28,005 bases of DNA from a virus: positions 1 through 28,005 of IMG/VR virus record IMGVR_UViG_3300009154_000211; one strand, written 5' to 3'. This document shows, in pieces, positions 7,724 through 15,197 of the stretch; positions within the stretch are counted from its first letter, which is position 1; the number at the start of each line of letters is the position of its first letter. Made by a program: the position numbers and the translations under genes. The notes under the pieces are model-generated. The model searched no databases. It was not told the origin of the DNA and was given only the letters and a program-made list of their open reading frames with translations.

Positions 7724-8978
7724 AATGTGCCCATACTCCAAATTCTGGTTTAGCTTCGGGATTGTCTTTGATAATCCAAACAGTGTCGCAATAATCCTTA
7801 ACTTCATCTGGATTCCAACCATAGAAGCAAAAGTCGGTGAATACAATTAATTTTTTTGGAACCAAATCTTGTTTAGTAAGATAGTTCCAAATACAATGAG
7901 GATCAGTTCCTCCACCGCCACCTGGCTCATATTCCCTAATATCAACCCCAGAATCGGCAGTAAAATCTTGTGGATTATAAACTTCAGTATCCCAAGTGGC
8001 TATATGAATTTTATAATCAGTATAAGTATCCATAATACCTTTGATCTCACTTAAAAAGATTTTCAAGTCTTGATCACTAATACTACCAGACGTATCAATA
8101 AACACTGCCACATCTACAGTTTCCTCGGGCTTTAGTCCAGGCAATACTGCATCCATATGCCAGCTTCTGCGACTAGGACGTGCCCATGAATAATCACTTT
8201 TAATAGTACTTTGAATCTGTTGCGGCAACAGTTCACGCCAATTGACTGTGGGCTCTGTAAGATCTTTAATTAGTCGTTTGACACCCCCGGGAACATTGCC
8301 AGCGCCTGCGGCCTGTGCTGCCGACAACATAGCTTCTTTGATTTCGTCTCGAATAGCCTGTTGTTCTTCTTTGGAGAGTTTAGGTCGACCATTTCCATCT
8401 TTTTCGTTATCGCCTTCACCCTCTCCCTGACCTTCACCTTGACCATCCATATGCTCATCTAGGATTTGCTTAGCCAAACTACTGATATCAATCTTATCAG
8501 CGTTTTGATAAAGGTCATCATAGACTTCCTCAGCACTCCAACCTTGATATTTCTGATTGTAGAGAATTGGCACTTTATTAATTTTTTCACCAATCCGCTG
8601 TTCAATTAAATCAGAATTTACACAATAGTCATCTGCAATATTCCATAATTGTGGATCTCGGTCGCCACGGCGTCCCATATGGTCATAACAGACATGTAAA
8701 ACTTCGTGCCCGAATAAAAACTCACATTCTTTAAGACTCAATTGATTGATAAATTCACTGTTATAGTAAAAATGCCTACCTTCTGTGGCTGCGGTAGGAC
8801 ACCAAGCATCGGCATTAACCAATTTTAGTCGAGTTGCTAAGTTACCAAAAAACGGTGCCCTGAGCAAAAGACCAACTCGGGAAGTTACCAATTTGTCACG
8901 AGCTGCCGCATCAATTTTTGGATTGGTAACTGTTACTGCTTTGCTTTTTTCTGCAAGAGTAGAATCTTGTGATGCCAT
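7701..8978 (-). CDS. Metallopeptidase/VWA domain protein (DUF2201-like), partner of MoxR ATPase
   Basis: 425 aa. N-terminal domain has a zinc-peptidase motif HEVLH at 91-95 within ECEFLFGHEVLHVCYDHMGRR, plus DPQLWNIADDYCVN (108-121) typical of the DUF2201 family. A Gly/Glu linker (GEGQGEGEGD, about 181-190) leads to a VWA-like domain with an intact MIDAS metal site DTSGS at 295-299. Known MoxR/VWA pairs act as chaperone-like systems that insert cofactors or remodel complexes, and the AAA gene is just upstream here. Start supported by GAGGA 6 bases before the ATG and by a consensus promoter. Likely soluble, cytoplasmic. Whether it cleaves anything in phage infection is unknown. Confidence 0.85.
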   Translation of the reverse strand: MASQDSTLAEKSKAVTVTNPKIDAAARDKLVTSRVGLLLRAPFFGNLATRLKLVNADAWCPTAATEGRHFYYNSEFINQLSLKECEFLFGHEVLHVCYDHMGRRGDRDPQLWNIADDYCVNSDLIEQRIGEKINKVPILYNQKYQGWSAEEVYDDLYQNADKIDISSLAKQILDEHMDGQGEGQGEGEGDNEKDGNGRPKLSKEEQQAIRDEIKEAMLSAAQAAGAGNVPGGVKRLIKDLTEPTVNWRELLPQQIQSTIKSDYSWARPSRRSWHMDAVLPGLKPEETVDVAVFIDTSGSISDQDLKIFLSEIKGIMDTYTDYKIHIATWDTEVYNPQDFTADSGVDIREYEPGGGGGTDPHCIWNYLTKQDLVPKKLIVFTDFCFYGWNPDEVKDYCDTVWIIKDNPEAKPEFGVWAHYDQSGRK

Positions 8979-9011
8979 TGTAAATCCTCTAATGTATCAT
9001 CTAATGTAGTT

Positions 9012-9040
9012 ATTATACTACCAAAAATAAGTTATGTCAA
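9012..9040 (-). promoter_or_regulatory. Consensus sigma70 promoter for the metallopeptidase/VWA gene
   Basis: On the - strand TTGACA (9040-9035) and TATAAT (9017-9012) are both perfect, separated by exactly 17 bases. Predicted start near 9005, giving a leader of about 27 bases with a GAGGA site. Early transcription by host RNA polymerase is implied. The -35 box overlaps a hairpin (9038-9062). Confidence 0.9.
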
Positions 9041-9062
9041 TGGGGGAAATAATCCCCCATTG
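9038..9062. terminator. Strong hairpin between the MoxR and VWA genes
   Basis: Perfect 9-bp stem CAATGGGGG / CCCCCATTG with a 7-base loop. On the + strand it is followed by TTTTTATTT, a classical terminator for antisense RNA; on the - strand (gene direction) no T-run follows. So it may mainly block + strand transcription, or form a 3' end for the MoxR message. Three bases of the stem are shared with the -35 box of the next promoter. Confidence 0.65.
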
Positions 9063-9065
9063 TTT

Positions 9066-10175
9066 TTATTTGCCGCTAGCCGCTAGCACATATTTGCCAT
9101 ATTTTGCATGGAATTCATTGAAACTTTCAATTTTTCCAGGGACAAAAGGCAATCCATAAGTTGTCAATGCAACACGGGCACCCATAACAACAAGCTCAGT
9201 GGTGAAGTTGTTCATCATAAACTTGAAGAAATTATTGGCTTGATTATGCCATTCTGCAATTTTACCAGACTTGCTGAGTTTTACGTGACTGTCTTGCAAC
9301 TCATAGCAAAGACTCACAGTCAATGAATACATGGCGCTAATTTCTTTTGTCTTAAGTTCTGCAACATTGCCACGCAATACTTCGATAGGATCTGGCATCT
9401 GTCCAGAAACTTTTCTATGTGCGGCAAATTTAACAGCGAGACCTTCACCAATGGTGCCTGCAATCAAATCCATATTTGTTGAATCATCCAAGTCATCATC
9501 CAACAGTTCGCTAACAAAGGTCCAGCTACGTGGTGTAGCAAAACTGCGACTGGAACTACGTGGATCAAAATCATAAAGATCTTGTTTAGCAAAACTCAAA
9601 TAACCCACAACATCTTTGTGAATTTTATTTGACACTGCCCATTGTTGCCAGCTTTCAAAGTCTGGACGCATTTCCAAGTGAACAAAACGATTAGCCAATG
9701 GAGTTGGCATGCGATATGTAATGCCCTTATCACTTTCGCGGTTACCAGCAGCCACAACAACTACGTTATCGGGTAATTTATACTTACCAACACGACGATT
9801 CAAAATCAATTGAAATGCGGCTCCCTGTACAGCGGGAGCAGCTTGATTCATTTCATCCAAGAAAAGAATAACGATGGGATATTTACTAGCCAATTCCTCA
9901 TCTGGCAAATCAATGGGAGGTGCCCAATCCATTTTATTGATTTCCTTGTTATAAAAAGGAATACCACGGATGTCTGTGGGTTCAGTCTGCCCCAAACGAA
10001 GATCCAATGTAATACCGCCAAGTTCTTCACCAATGCTGGCTACTAACTCACTTTTACCAATACCTGGAGGGCCCCACAGGAAAACTGGACGCTGTTTCTT
10101 AAAACAACGAAGCAAAGCTGACCTAGCTTCTACTGAAGTAACTGTGCGATTTTCGCTGATTGCTGATGTTGCCAT
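9066..10175 (-). CDS. MoxR-type AAA+ ATPase
   Basis: 369 aa. Walker A GPPGIGKS at 35-42, Walker B LFLDE at 104-108, sensor 1 region AAGNRESD at 142-149, then PLANRFVHLEMRPD (159-172) with the arginine expected near the finger; this order and the GNRESDKG-TYRMP-PLANRF spacing are typical of MoxR/RavA ATPases. The C-terminal 150 residues are the helical lid. It is expected to work with the VWA/metallopeptidase protein encoded directly downstream, using ATP to remodel a target. Start: ATG with AAGGAG 7-12 bases upstream. A promoter candidate lies at 10205-10233. Pairs of these two genes recur in large phages, but their role in infection is not established. Confidence 0.92.
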   Translation of the reverse strand: MATSAISENRTVTSVEARSALLRCFKKQRPVFLWGPPGIGKSELVASIGEELGGITLDLRLGQTEPTDIRGIPFYNKEINKMDWAPPIDLPDEELASKYPIVILFLDEMNQAAPAVQGAAFQLILNRRVGKYKLPDNVVVVAAGNRESDKGITYRMPTPLANRFVHLEMRPDFESWQQWAVSNKIHKDVVGYLSFAKQDLYDFDPRSSSRSFATPRSWTFVSELLDDDLDDSTNMDLIAGTIGEGLAVKFAAHRKVSGQMPDPIEVLRGNVAELKTKEISAMYSLTVSLCYELQDSHVKLSKSGKIAEWHNQANNFFKFMMNNFTTELVVMGARVALTTYGLPFVPGKIESFNEFHAKYGKYVLAASGK

Positions 10176-10204
10176 TTAGGACTCCTTTGTTAAACAATAC
10201 GTTA

Positions 10205-10233
10205 ATTATACATTCATTATTCAAAATCACCAA
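10205..10233 (-). promoter_or_regulatory. Probable sigma70 promoter for the MoxR gene
   Basis: Perfect TATAAT (10210-10205) on the - strand with TTGGTG 17 bases upstream (10233-10228), a weaker -35 than the other promoters in the window. It would give a leader of about 23 bases with an AAGGAG site. Confidence 0.6.
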
Positions 10234-10260
10234 CCAAAATCTGTATGATTTTTGCAACAT

Positions 10261-10812
10261 TTAGGCATTAAGATTCACAGTCCAACCATGTGCAGTATCA
10301 TAAAATATGTGGCGACCAATTTGAGTGGTTACCTTTTGATAGTTGGTCCATTTTGGGGCTTTGATGTAATCGGCATGGTAGAATAAACTACGATTCAAAC
10401 CATTAACACCTATTCCATTTAAACTGTTTTTGGCTATTGATAAACATTCCTGCCACAATTTGGCATCTGGTTTAGGAAGTTTTTTGATCAAAGTCCAAGA
10501 AAACTGTTTTGGTGAATAGACAACACGACAAATATTATTTCCCCATTGTCCGGACCTTAAGCGATTCAATGTGACTTGAGCCACAGCATATCTACCAACT
10601 TGATTTTCTACACCGGCTTCATAATAAATATTTTTTGCTAAACATTCAATTTCTTCTTTAGAATGTTTGACAGTAGTTCCGGTATTAATCAAATATTTTC
10701 CAGGCATCAACTTTGCACTCAATGTTTTTGCCGGTTTAGCATTAGCAATCTGATTTGGAGCAATTCCAAAAACAGATAGCACTGCCAAAACTATGACATG
10801 ACGTTTATTCAT
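10261..10812 (-). CDS. SleB/CwlJ-type cell wall hydrolase with signal peptide
   Basis: 183 aa. The N-terminus is a signal peptide: KR, hydrophobic VIVLAVLSVFGIAP, then ANA at 23-25 as a likely signal peptidase I site. Residues about 52-175 match the Hydrolase_2 (SleB) domain: EEIECLAKNIYYEAGVENQ with the likely catalytic Glu65, AVAQVTLNRLRSGQW, and CRVVYSPKQFSWTL. SleB-type enzymes are lytic transglycosylases that cut peptidoglycan. Probably the lysis enzyme, exported by the host Sec system, which would not need a holin for release. It follows the 85-aa gene by 13 bases. A virion-bound role is less likely given the signal peptide. Confidence 0.85.
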   Translation of the reverse strand: MNKRHVIVLAVLSVFGIAPNQIANAKPAKTLSAKLMPGKYLINTGTTVKHSKEEIECLAKNIYYEAGVENQVGRYAVAQVTLNRLRSGQWGNNICRVVYSPKQFSWTLIKKLPKPDAKLWQECLSIAKNSLNGIGVNGLNRSLFYHADYIKAPKWTNYQKVTTQIGRHIFYDTAHGWTVNLNA

Positions 10813-10825
10813 ACCTAGTATGAAA

Positions 10826-11083
10826 TCAGATATCTGTTTTGATTTTAGCGTTTAGCAATCGTTTGCTTCGAGTTTTAGTAAACTCATTGCTGAGATAAAA
10901 ATCCAACAAAGCCTGGGTTGTATGTCCCACAACACTTAGTTCCTTGGGAGAGTGAAAAAGCACAGGGCAATTTCTCCAAGAACCAGTTTTTCTAAATTCG
11001 TGAACCCAAGCACGATGATCTGCGTTTTCTACGTCAAAATTTACGACTGGGCGGCAATGTGCATCTAGAATAGTTGCGTTCAT
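10826..11083 (-). CDS. Small hypothetical protein
   Basis: 85 aa with no recognised family. Begins MNATILDAHCRPVVNFDVENADHR-like alpha/beta sequence and ends in a basic stretch (TKTRSKRLLNAKIK). It has its own near-consensus sigma70 promoter and an AAAGGA ribosome-binding site 6-11 bases before the ATG, so early expression is likely, together with the downstream hydrolase. Strong early promoters often drive small host-takeover proteins, but nothing specific can be seen here. Confidence 0.65.
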   Translation of the reverse strand: MNATILDAHCRPVVNFDVENADHRAWVHEFRKTGSWRNCPVLFHSPKELSVVGHTTQALLDFYLSNEFTKTRSKRLLNAKIKTDI

Positions 11084-11118
11084 TTTATTCCTTTTAAAGA
11101 TTGCGTTAATAAAATCAA

Positions 11119-11147
11119 ATTATATATAAAAACATACTCACCGTCAA
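11119..11147 (-). promoter_or_regulatory. Sigma70 promoter upstream of the 85-aa gene
   Basis: On the - strand TTGACG (11147-11142), 17-base spacer, TATAAT (11124-11119). The -10 is perfect and the -35 has five of six matches. Predicted leader about 30 bases with an AAGGA site. Confidence 0.85.
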
Positions 11148-11178
11148 CCAATTTTTATCTGTGTTGTTTTTTTACAAA

Positions 11179-11526
11179 TCAAGTTTGGGATTCTAAATCA
11201 TTGAGATATTTTTGTAAATTATTGGAATTTAATGTCAACATCAGTGCAGTAGATTCGTCAAATATATGTATTTGTCTTAGAGTTTGAACATAATATGGAA
11301 ATCTAATATATCTCTCCAATTGAAGAAGATTTTTTGGAGAAATTTTATCTTTTAAAGTAAACTTATAATCGATTAAATCGAGATGGAGGCAAAGGTGTCT
11401 CCAACCAGACTTGGTCAATCTCATACTATATGGGTTGGTTGGATTGAACCAAAGATCTATTGGATTTTCAGTTCTATCTTTTAAATTACCAAATTTATAA
11501 TACCATTGAATTTGGGTAAGTTTCAT
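11179..11526 (-). CDS. Hypothetical protein
   Basis: 115 aa, rich in aromatic and basic residues (MKLTQIQWYYKFGNL; GWRHLCLHLDLIDYKF; LERYIRFPYYVQTLRQIHIF). No catalytic motif, signal peptide or membrane segment recognised. It starts 6 bases after the stop of the upstream gene. The about 95 bases after its stop hold only the promoter for the next gene and poly-T stretches on the + strand. Confidence 0.65.
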   Translation of the reverse strand: MKLTQIQWYYKFGNLKDRTENPIDLWFNPTNPYSMRLTKSGWRHLCLHLDLIDYKFTLKDKISPKNLLQLERYIRFPYYVQTLRQIHIFDESTALMLTLNSNNLQKYLNDLESQT

Positions 11527-11532
11527 CCTGTT

Positions 11533-11820
11533 TTAAGGATAAATTTTTTCACCCTCAATTAACAAAACAACTGAAAATTTATCAGTTTTAAATTGTGTAT
11601 TGAGTTTTTTGCAAAGATTGACGGCATGTCCACGATTACCAAAACTGCTTTTTTTATATTTTGGGCCTGGGTAATTGACTAAGATGTTTTGAGTTTTTAG
11701 ATTGATTGGTTTGCCGTCATAATATACTGCATATATGCCGGCGGCATCTAAGACTTGATCACTTTTATATGTGACCTTATTGAGATGTTCAAGTATTACT
11801 GTTGGCTTTGGTCTTGACAT
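11533..11820 (-). CDS. Conserved small phage protein of unknown function
   Basis: 95 aa. The pattern KPTVILEHLNKVTYKSDQVL, GIYAVYYDGKPINLKTQNIL, YPGPKYKKSSFGNRGHAVNL followed by a helix and a last strand is one I recognise as recurrent in T4-like phages, always without a function. Compact alpha/beta protein, no obvious catalytic set. A TATAAT lies 11-16 bases before the ATG (11836-11831), but no acceptable -35 accompanies it. Confidence 0.72.
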   Translation of the reverse strand: MSRPKPTVILEHLNKVTYKSDQVLDAAGIYAVYYDGKPINLKTQNILVNYPGPKYKKSSFGNRGHAVNLCKKLNTQFKTDKFSVVLLIEGEKIYP

Positions 11821-11865
11821 GATTTAAATCATTATAGTATTAGTTTATTTATCCTATTTAAATTG

Positions 11866-12333
11866 TCATTCAGATTGCGACAATGTTACACTATTTTTAG
11901 CATCTATTTCTTGATGATATGGGCCATTAAACTTATTTCTAGACAACACAATGGACTTTGGGCAAAATTGAATAGTCCAAATATCGTTAATAAAAATTGA
12001 ATAATATCCAGCACAGTAATAGCTTTTGCTATCAGACCGTGTAGTATAAAGTGGAAGCTTTCTTTTTAGATCATATACTATATTATAAGGCTTGCAATCT
12101 ACTGGAAAATCATAAACTTGATTTGTGGATTTATTTGATTTTTGTTTACTTGAATCAAATTCAATATTGTATTTGTCACCAAGACTTTTAAGTGAACTAA
12201 ATCTTTCCTTTTTTTGATCACTTACTAAAATCACACCATTATCAACTGATTGAATACACCCAATATGATTATTACTTTTTTCGAGACTCCAAAGTTTGTT
12301 TTTTACTATTGGTTTTGCTAATAACTTTTCCAT
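11866..12333 (-). CDS. Hypothetical protein
   Basis: 155 aa, no family recognised. Mostly beta-like with many Lys, Ser and Asn residues; an SH3-like opening is possible (KNKLWSLEKSNNHIGCIQSVDNGVILVSDQKKERF), then a Ser/Lys-rich linker and a second beta region (YYCAGYYSIFINDIWTIQFCPKS). It follows the 72-aa gene with 3 bases between them, so it belongs to the nuclease operon. Possibly a small nucleic-acid-related protein; inference from the neighbours only. Confidence 0.62.
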   Translation of the reverse strand: MEKLLAKPIVKNKLWSLEKSNNHIGCIQSVDNGVILVSDQKKERFSSLKSLGDKYNIEFDSSKQKSNKSTNQVYDFPVDCKPYNIVYDLKRKLPLYTTRSDSKSYYCAGYYSIFINDIWTIQFCPKSIVLSRNKFNGPYHQEIDAKNSVTLSQSE

Positions 12334-12336
12334 AGA

Positions 12337-12555
12337 TTATTCCTCCAAAGCCAATTGTTTGATAGCATTAATACTTTGAAAAACAGTACGGCTAACTAAA
12401 CCTTGGTCGTAACTAGTGCCGGCTGAGGAAGCATTGGCGGTTTCAATGGCCAAAATACATTGATCCAAAATCATTTGAGTATAGTCTTCCAAATCCCTTA
12501 TATTGACCCATTTTTTGGATGTGTCAGTTTTTGCATATTTAATAAGTTTTTTCAT
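12337..12555 (-). CDS. Small helical hypothetical protein
   Basis: 72 aa, basic N-terminus (MKKLIKYAKTDTSKKW) then helices (EDYTQMILDQCILAIETANAS, TVFQSINAIKQLALEE). Its ATG overlaps the stop of the nuclease gene by 4 bases (ATGA), so the two are translationally coupled. No recognised motif; the coupling suggests a role in replication or repair alongside the nuclease. Confidence 0.68.
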   Translation of the reverse strand: MKKLIKYAKTDTSKKWVNIRDLEDYTQMILDQCILAIETANASSAGTSYDQGLVSRTVFQSINAIKQLALEE

Positions 12556-13544
12556 TTTGAATATCCTGTTGATAAAAATTCAGCATAGCTCGTGGCTTGT
12601 TCGCTGATCTTGTTAAGTTGATGTCGACCACAAAATTTTAAAAATTGAGCACCTACCATAGGCCTATTTAAAGTCACTGCTTTATCAGTAACAGTTTGAT
12701 TGATAATTTGCCTAATATCTTCTGGCTGTGCAGTTAAATCAACCAATGTCTTGTTTCTATTGTAATCATCCAATACACGATGTTCCACACCATTATGATC
12801 TATCCATTTTTGCAACATCATGTTATTCCAAGCAAATCCTTTTTTTGTCATATCCGAATATGCTTCTATTAGACCTATTTTATTTTTTGTGCCCTTAGCT
12901 CTAACGCCTGGATATGCACTAAAAACATTATCAGTCGGATCGCCCCTCATACATTTTTCAAATAAGATCCAACCGGGTTCAGGAATTTTTTTAGGCTCTT
13001 TGGTCTTGTTATCAATTACTAATCGACCTTTCTTATCTAGGATCCCATTTAATGTATGTAACTCATCACTGATACCATTATATTGTTGAACATTTTCGGA
13101 CAACAGTTGATAAAAATCAGTATCACTACTAACAATAACATGATGATCTTCGGGATGATTTTGTATCCATCCAGCGATTAGATCATCAGCTTCCAATCGA
13201 CTATGTTGCAATACTGTGCAATTGGTTTTTTCTGACACAAAAGTTTTTAGATCATCAAAGGCTGACCAAAACGCTTGATCTTCCTCTTGTTCAGATGCAG
13301 TTAATGCAGCTCTGGCTACTGCTCGATTTTTCTTATAAGGCTCATAATAATCCTTGCGCCAAGAGCGACCTTCGAGACAGAAAACCACATGATCGGCTTT
13401 TTGATCACGCCAGGCTTTATTGACACTGGATAATGTAACGTGAATGGCAAATGCTACTTTTGTCTCTAGATCACTAGCTCTATGAGCTGCATGTCTTGCT
13501 CGAAAAAATGTATTTGCCGTGTCAATAATTAAATATTTTGTCAT
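12552..13544 (-). CDS. T4 RNase H type 5' flap nuclease (FEN/PIN-like)
   Basis: 330 aa. Acidic active-site residues of the 5'-3' exonuclease family are in place: D8 in YLIIDTANTFFRARH, E118/D120/D121 in LEADD, D141 and D143 in SSDTDF, and D202/D205 in GDPTDN, which opens a helix-hairpin-helix DNA-binding region. In T4 this enzyme removes RNA primers and short flaps from Okazaki fragments. Length is close to that of T4 RNase H. The ATG has no Shine-Dalgarno sequence and sits 7 bases after a -10 box (see findings), so the message may be leaderless. The start cannot be later because D8 is essential. Confidence 0.88.
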   Translation of the reverse strand: MTKYLIIDTANTFFRARHAAHRASDLETKVAFAIHVTLSSVNKAWRDQKADHVVFCLEGRSWRKDYYEPYKKNRAVARAALTASEQEEDQAFWSAFDDLKTFVSEKTNCTVLQHSRLEADDLIAGWIQNHPEDHHVIVSSDTDFYQLLSENVQQYNGISDELHTLNGILDKKGRLVIDNKTKEPKKIPEPGWILFEKCMRGDPTDNVFSAYPGVRAKGTKNKIGLIEAYSDMTKKGFAWNNMMLQKWIDHNGVEHRVLDDYNRNKTLVDLTAQPEDIRQIINQTVTDKAVTLNRPMVGAQFLKFCGRHQLNKISEQATSYAEFLSTGYSK

Positions 13545-13550
13545 GCCAAT

Positions 13551-13579
13551 ATAATAGCAGTTAATGACGCAACAGTCAA
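13551..13579 (-). promoter_or_regulatory. Sigma70 promoter of the flap nuclease gene
   Basis: TTGACT (13579-13574), 17-base spacer, TATTAT (13556-13551) on the - strand. The -10 box is followed by ATTGGC and then the start ATG, so the expected transcription start coincides with the first base of the start codon. Confidence 0.8.
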
Positions 13580-13594
13580 GTAAATTGTTATTAA

Positions 13595-14026
13595 TTAACT
13601 CATTTCAGAATAGCCGCCGCCGATATCTCTTCGATCAACAGTTGATCTTTTAGCGGGGTCAGCCATTTCTTGCTCGAAGTTTTCTGCAATAACATTTCTA
13701 CAAATCAAATTGAACCACTGGTCAACAATTTGCTGATCTGTTTTTCCAGTAAACCCAGCTCGCATTAATTTGGCAAGAAATATTTCATTCCAATCAAGTT
13801 CAAAACTTCCAGATCCTAAATTATTTGGATCAAGTTCCACATTGATAACCGACACCCAAGGTTCGCCTTTTTGCGTGGCTAATTCTTTAGGAGAAGGTAC
13901 TGTGAATGGTTTTTTCACAGTTTTTTTAGCAGTCTTTTTTGCCGCAGGTTTTCTTTTTTTCTTAACAGGCACAGGTTCTGGCTCAACTGCTGGCTGCGTT
14001 TTCTTGAATTTATCAAATAGTCCCAT
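13595..14026 (-). CDS. Conserved T4-like phage protein with basic N-terminus
   Basis: 143 aa. Residues about 18-42 are Lys/Pro/Ala-rich (VPVKKKRKPAAKKTAKKTVK), a likely disordered nucleic-acid-binding tail. The following part (ELATQKGEPWVSVINVELDPNNLGSGSFELDWNEIFLAKLMRAGF, then DQWFNLICRNVIAENFEQE) is a module I recognise as recurrent in T4-like phages of aquatic bacteria, without assigned function. Last gene of the queuosine-type operon, with an AGAGG site before its ATG. No catalytic residues evident. Confidence 0.75.
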   Translation of the reverse strand: MGLFDKFKKTQPAVEPEPVPVKKKRKPAAKKTAKKTVKKPFTVPSPKELATQKGEPWVSVINVELDPNNLGSGSFELDWNEIFLAKLMRAGFTGKTDQQIVDQWFNLICRNVIAENFEQEMADPAKRSTVDRRDIGGGYSEMS

Positions 14027-14035
14027 GTTAACCTC

Positions 14036-14467
14036 TTATTGATATTTATTGTTAATTTTTACATCAGTTAGAGCAGCCACTAGTTGAAATTGTTCCCAAG
14101 CGGATTTTGCGGCAGGATTAGATTCCAAGTCAGTGTCTAGTAATACTGCTTCTAACCAAATTTCAGGTCGTCGTCGAGGATTGGCACCAAATTGTCTAGG
14201 TTGGTGTAATTTGCCCTGCTCCCACAGCTCAACACAAACACTACGAACACGATCTTCATCTTCAACTAAAAATTCGTTCCACTCAGGTTGACTCCAAGGG
14301 CTACCCAAAGTTTGACCACCGCCATAACCTTTCCAAACACCCTCCCATTGATCTGCATCCCTAGGATCAAAATCTGTACGGGATATAATCACCAACACAT
14401 CAGCAATGTTAACTCGACCATTTACAATGTCTCGAACACATCTGGATAGCGATAACCCAATTTTCAT
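14036..14467 (-). CDS. Hypothetical phage protein
   Basis: 143 aa, alpha/beta, Trp-rich (DADQWEGVWKGYGGGQ, SPWSQPEWNEFL). Conserved-looking Arg and Asp residues (RDIVNGRVNIADVLVIISRTDFDP) but no motif that I can tie to a family. It abuts the methyltransferase stop without a gap (stop at 14468, start at 14467), so it is translated from the same message. Similar proteins seem to accompany deazaguanine or replication genes in large phages; function unknown. Confidence 0.7.
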   Translation of the reverse strand: MKIGLSLSRCVRDIVNGRVNIADVLVIISRTDFDPRDADQWEGVWKGYGGGQTLGSPWSQPEWNEFLVEDEDRVRSVCVELWEQGKLHQPRQFGANPRRRPEIWLEAVLLDTDLESNPAAKSAWEQFQLVAALTDVKINNKYQ

Positions 14468-15019
14468 CTATTTTACCGTTTCTAAATGATAAGTCAAATC
14501 TTCCATTGGATAAAGATGACTAAAATTACTTTCATAAAAGTTTGGCCATTTATTGGCCCAAACTAACATTATATGTCTAAACCAACTTTTGTCAATGTTT
14601 TCATTAAATGCCTTTTTATGTATTTTAAATTTGGCAGTTAATGAATATGCATATCTATGATGGTACATATGATCTACATCAAAATAACTTAATGTATCAA
14701 CAGTGAAAAAATGTTTATGTGTTGGATCTAAATGTGCCCAAATACTTCTAAAATAAGGAACAATAATAGTTATTTTTGAATTGGGTTTGGAAATCCTGTG
14801 AAGTTCTTCCATTACTGCAATAATATCAGTTAGATGTTCTAACACATTATCCAAATGTATTTGGTCAAACTCATTGTCTTGGAATGGATAAGGAAATTGA
14901 TCTAAATCGTGTATAACATCTGCACCGACATTGGGATTGATATCCACAGTAATCACAGTATCAGAATCCTTAGATTCAAAACCTTTCTTACCACAACCTA
15001 ATACCAATATCTTAGACAT
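14468..15019 (-). CDS. Class I SAM-dependent methyltransferase
   Basis: 183 aa. Motif I (ILVLGCGKKG, Gly-Cys-Gly at 8-10), an acidic residue at the end of strand 2 (TVITVDINPN, D26) and the post-motif LDNVLEHL (56-63) fit the Methyltransf_11 type. The C-terminal half (THKHFFTVDTLSYFDV, KSWFRHIMLVWANKWPNFYE) is less typical. Such enzymes methylate small molecules, sugars or proteins; none of the DNA-methylase motifs (such as NPPY or PC) is present. Starts inside the end of the upstream one-TM gene (8-base overlap). Substrate unknown; the neighbouring cupin hints at a sugar or small-molecule pathway. Confidence 0.82.
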   Translation of the reverse strand: MSKILVLGCGKKGFESKDSDTVITVDINPNVGADVIHDLDQFPYPFQDNEFDQIHLDNVLEHLTDIIAVMEELHRISKPNSKITIIVPYFRSIWAHLDPTHKHFFTVDTLSYFDVDHMYHHRYAYSLTAKFKIHKKAFNENIDKSWFRHIMLVWANKWPNFYESNFSHLYPMEDLTYHLETVK

Positions 15020-15197
15020 TTTGGTTATCCTTGCAGTTGCAGTTACGACCTTGATTGCAATCTTGATTACAATCCGACTTATGTGTAGGAAATAGCCAAT
15101 GGGTTAAAAACCCAAAGCATCCAATCAAATAAGTTATTACTAAAATTAATAGACTGACAATTAACCATTTGTCAAATGTTAAAAATTCATTAAACAT
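15012..15197 (-). CDS. Single-TM protein with Cys-rich tail
   Basis: 61 aa. Residues about 11-33 form one membrane segment (WLIVSLLILVITYLIGCFGFL). The tail has five cysteines in 12 residues (DCNQDCNQGRNCNCKDNQ, about 42-59). Similar CNQ-CNQGR-C-C tails occur in other phage and proteobacterial small proteins, as I recall. They might bind a metal or mediate disulfides at the membrane. It overlaps the cupin gene and the methyltransferase gene by 8 bases each. Function unknown; small size makes start choice dependent on the overlap. Confidence 0.7.
   Translation of the reverse strand: MFNEFLTFDKWLIVSLLILVITYLIGCFGFLTHWLFPTHKSDCNQDCNQGRNCNCKDNQNV

Noticed and set aside
7529-7846. Longer start (105 aa) for the small hydrophobic protein
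   Set aside because: The extra 41 residues overlap the metallopeptidase/VWA gene and look like its shadow; the ATG at 7723 gives a normal short overlap.
8242-8458. Short frames on both strands within the VWA/metallopeptidase gene
   Set aside because: They overlap a gene with clear motifs and arise from its Gly/Glu-rich linker.
11831-11836. TATAAT before the 95-aa gene as a full promoter
   Set aside because: No recognisable -35 or TGn extension at the right spacing; kept only as a comment.
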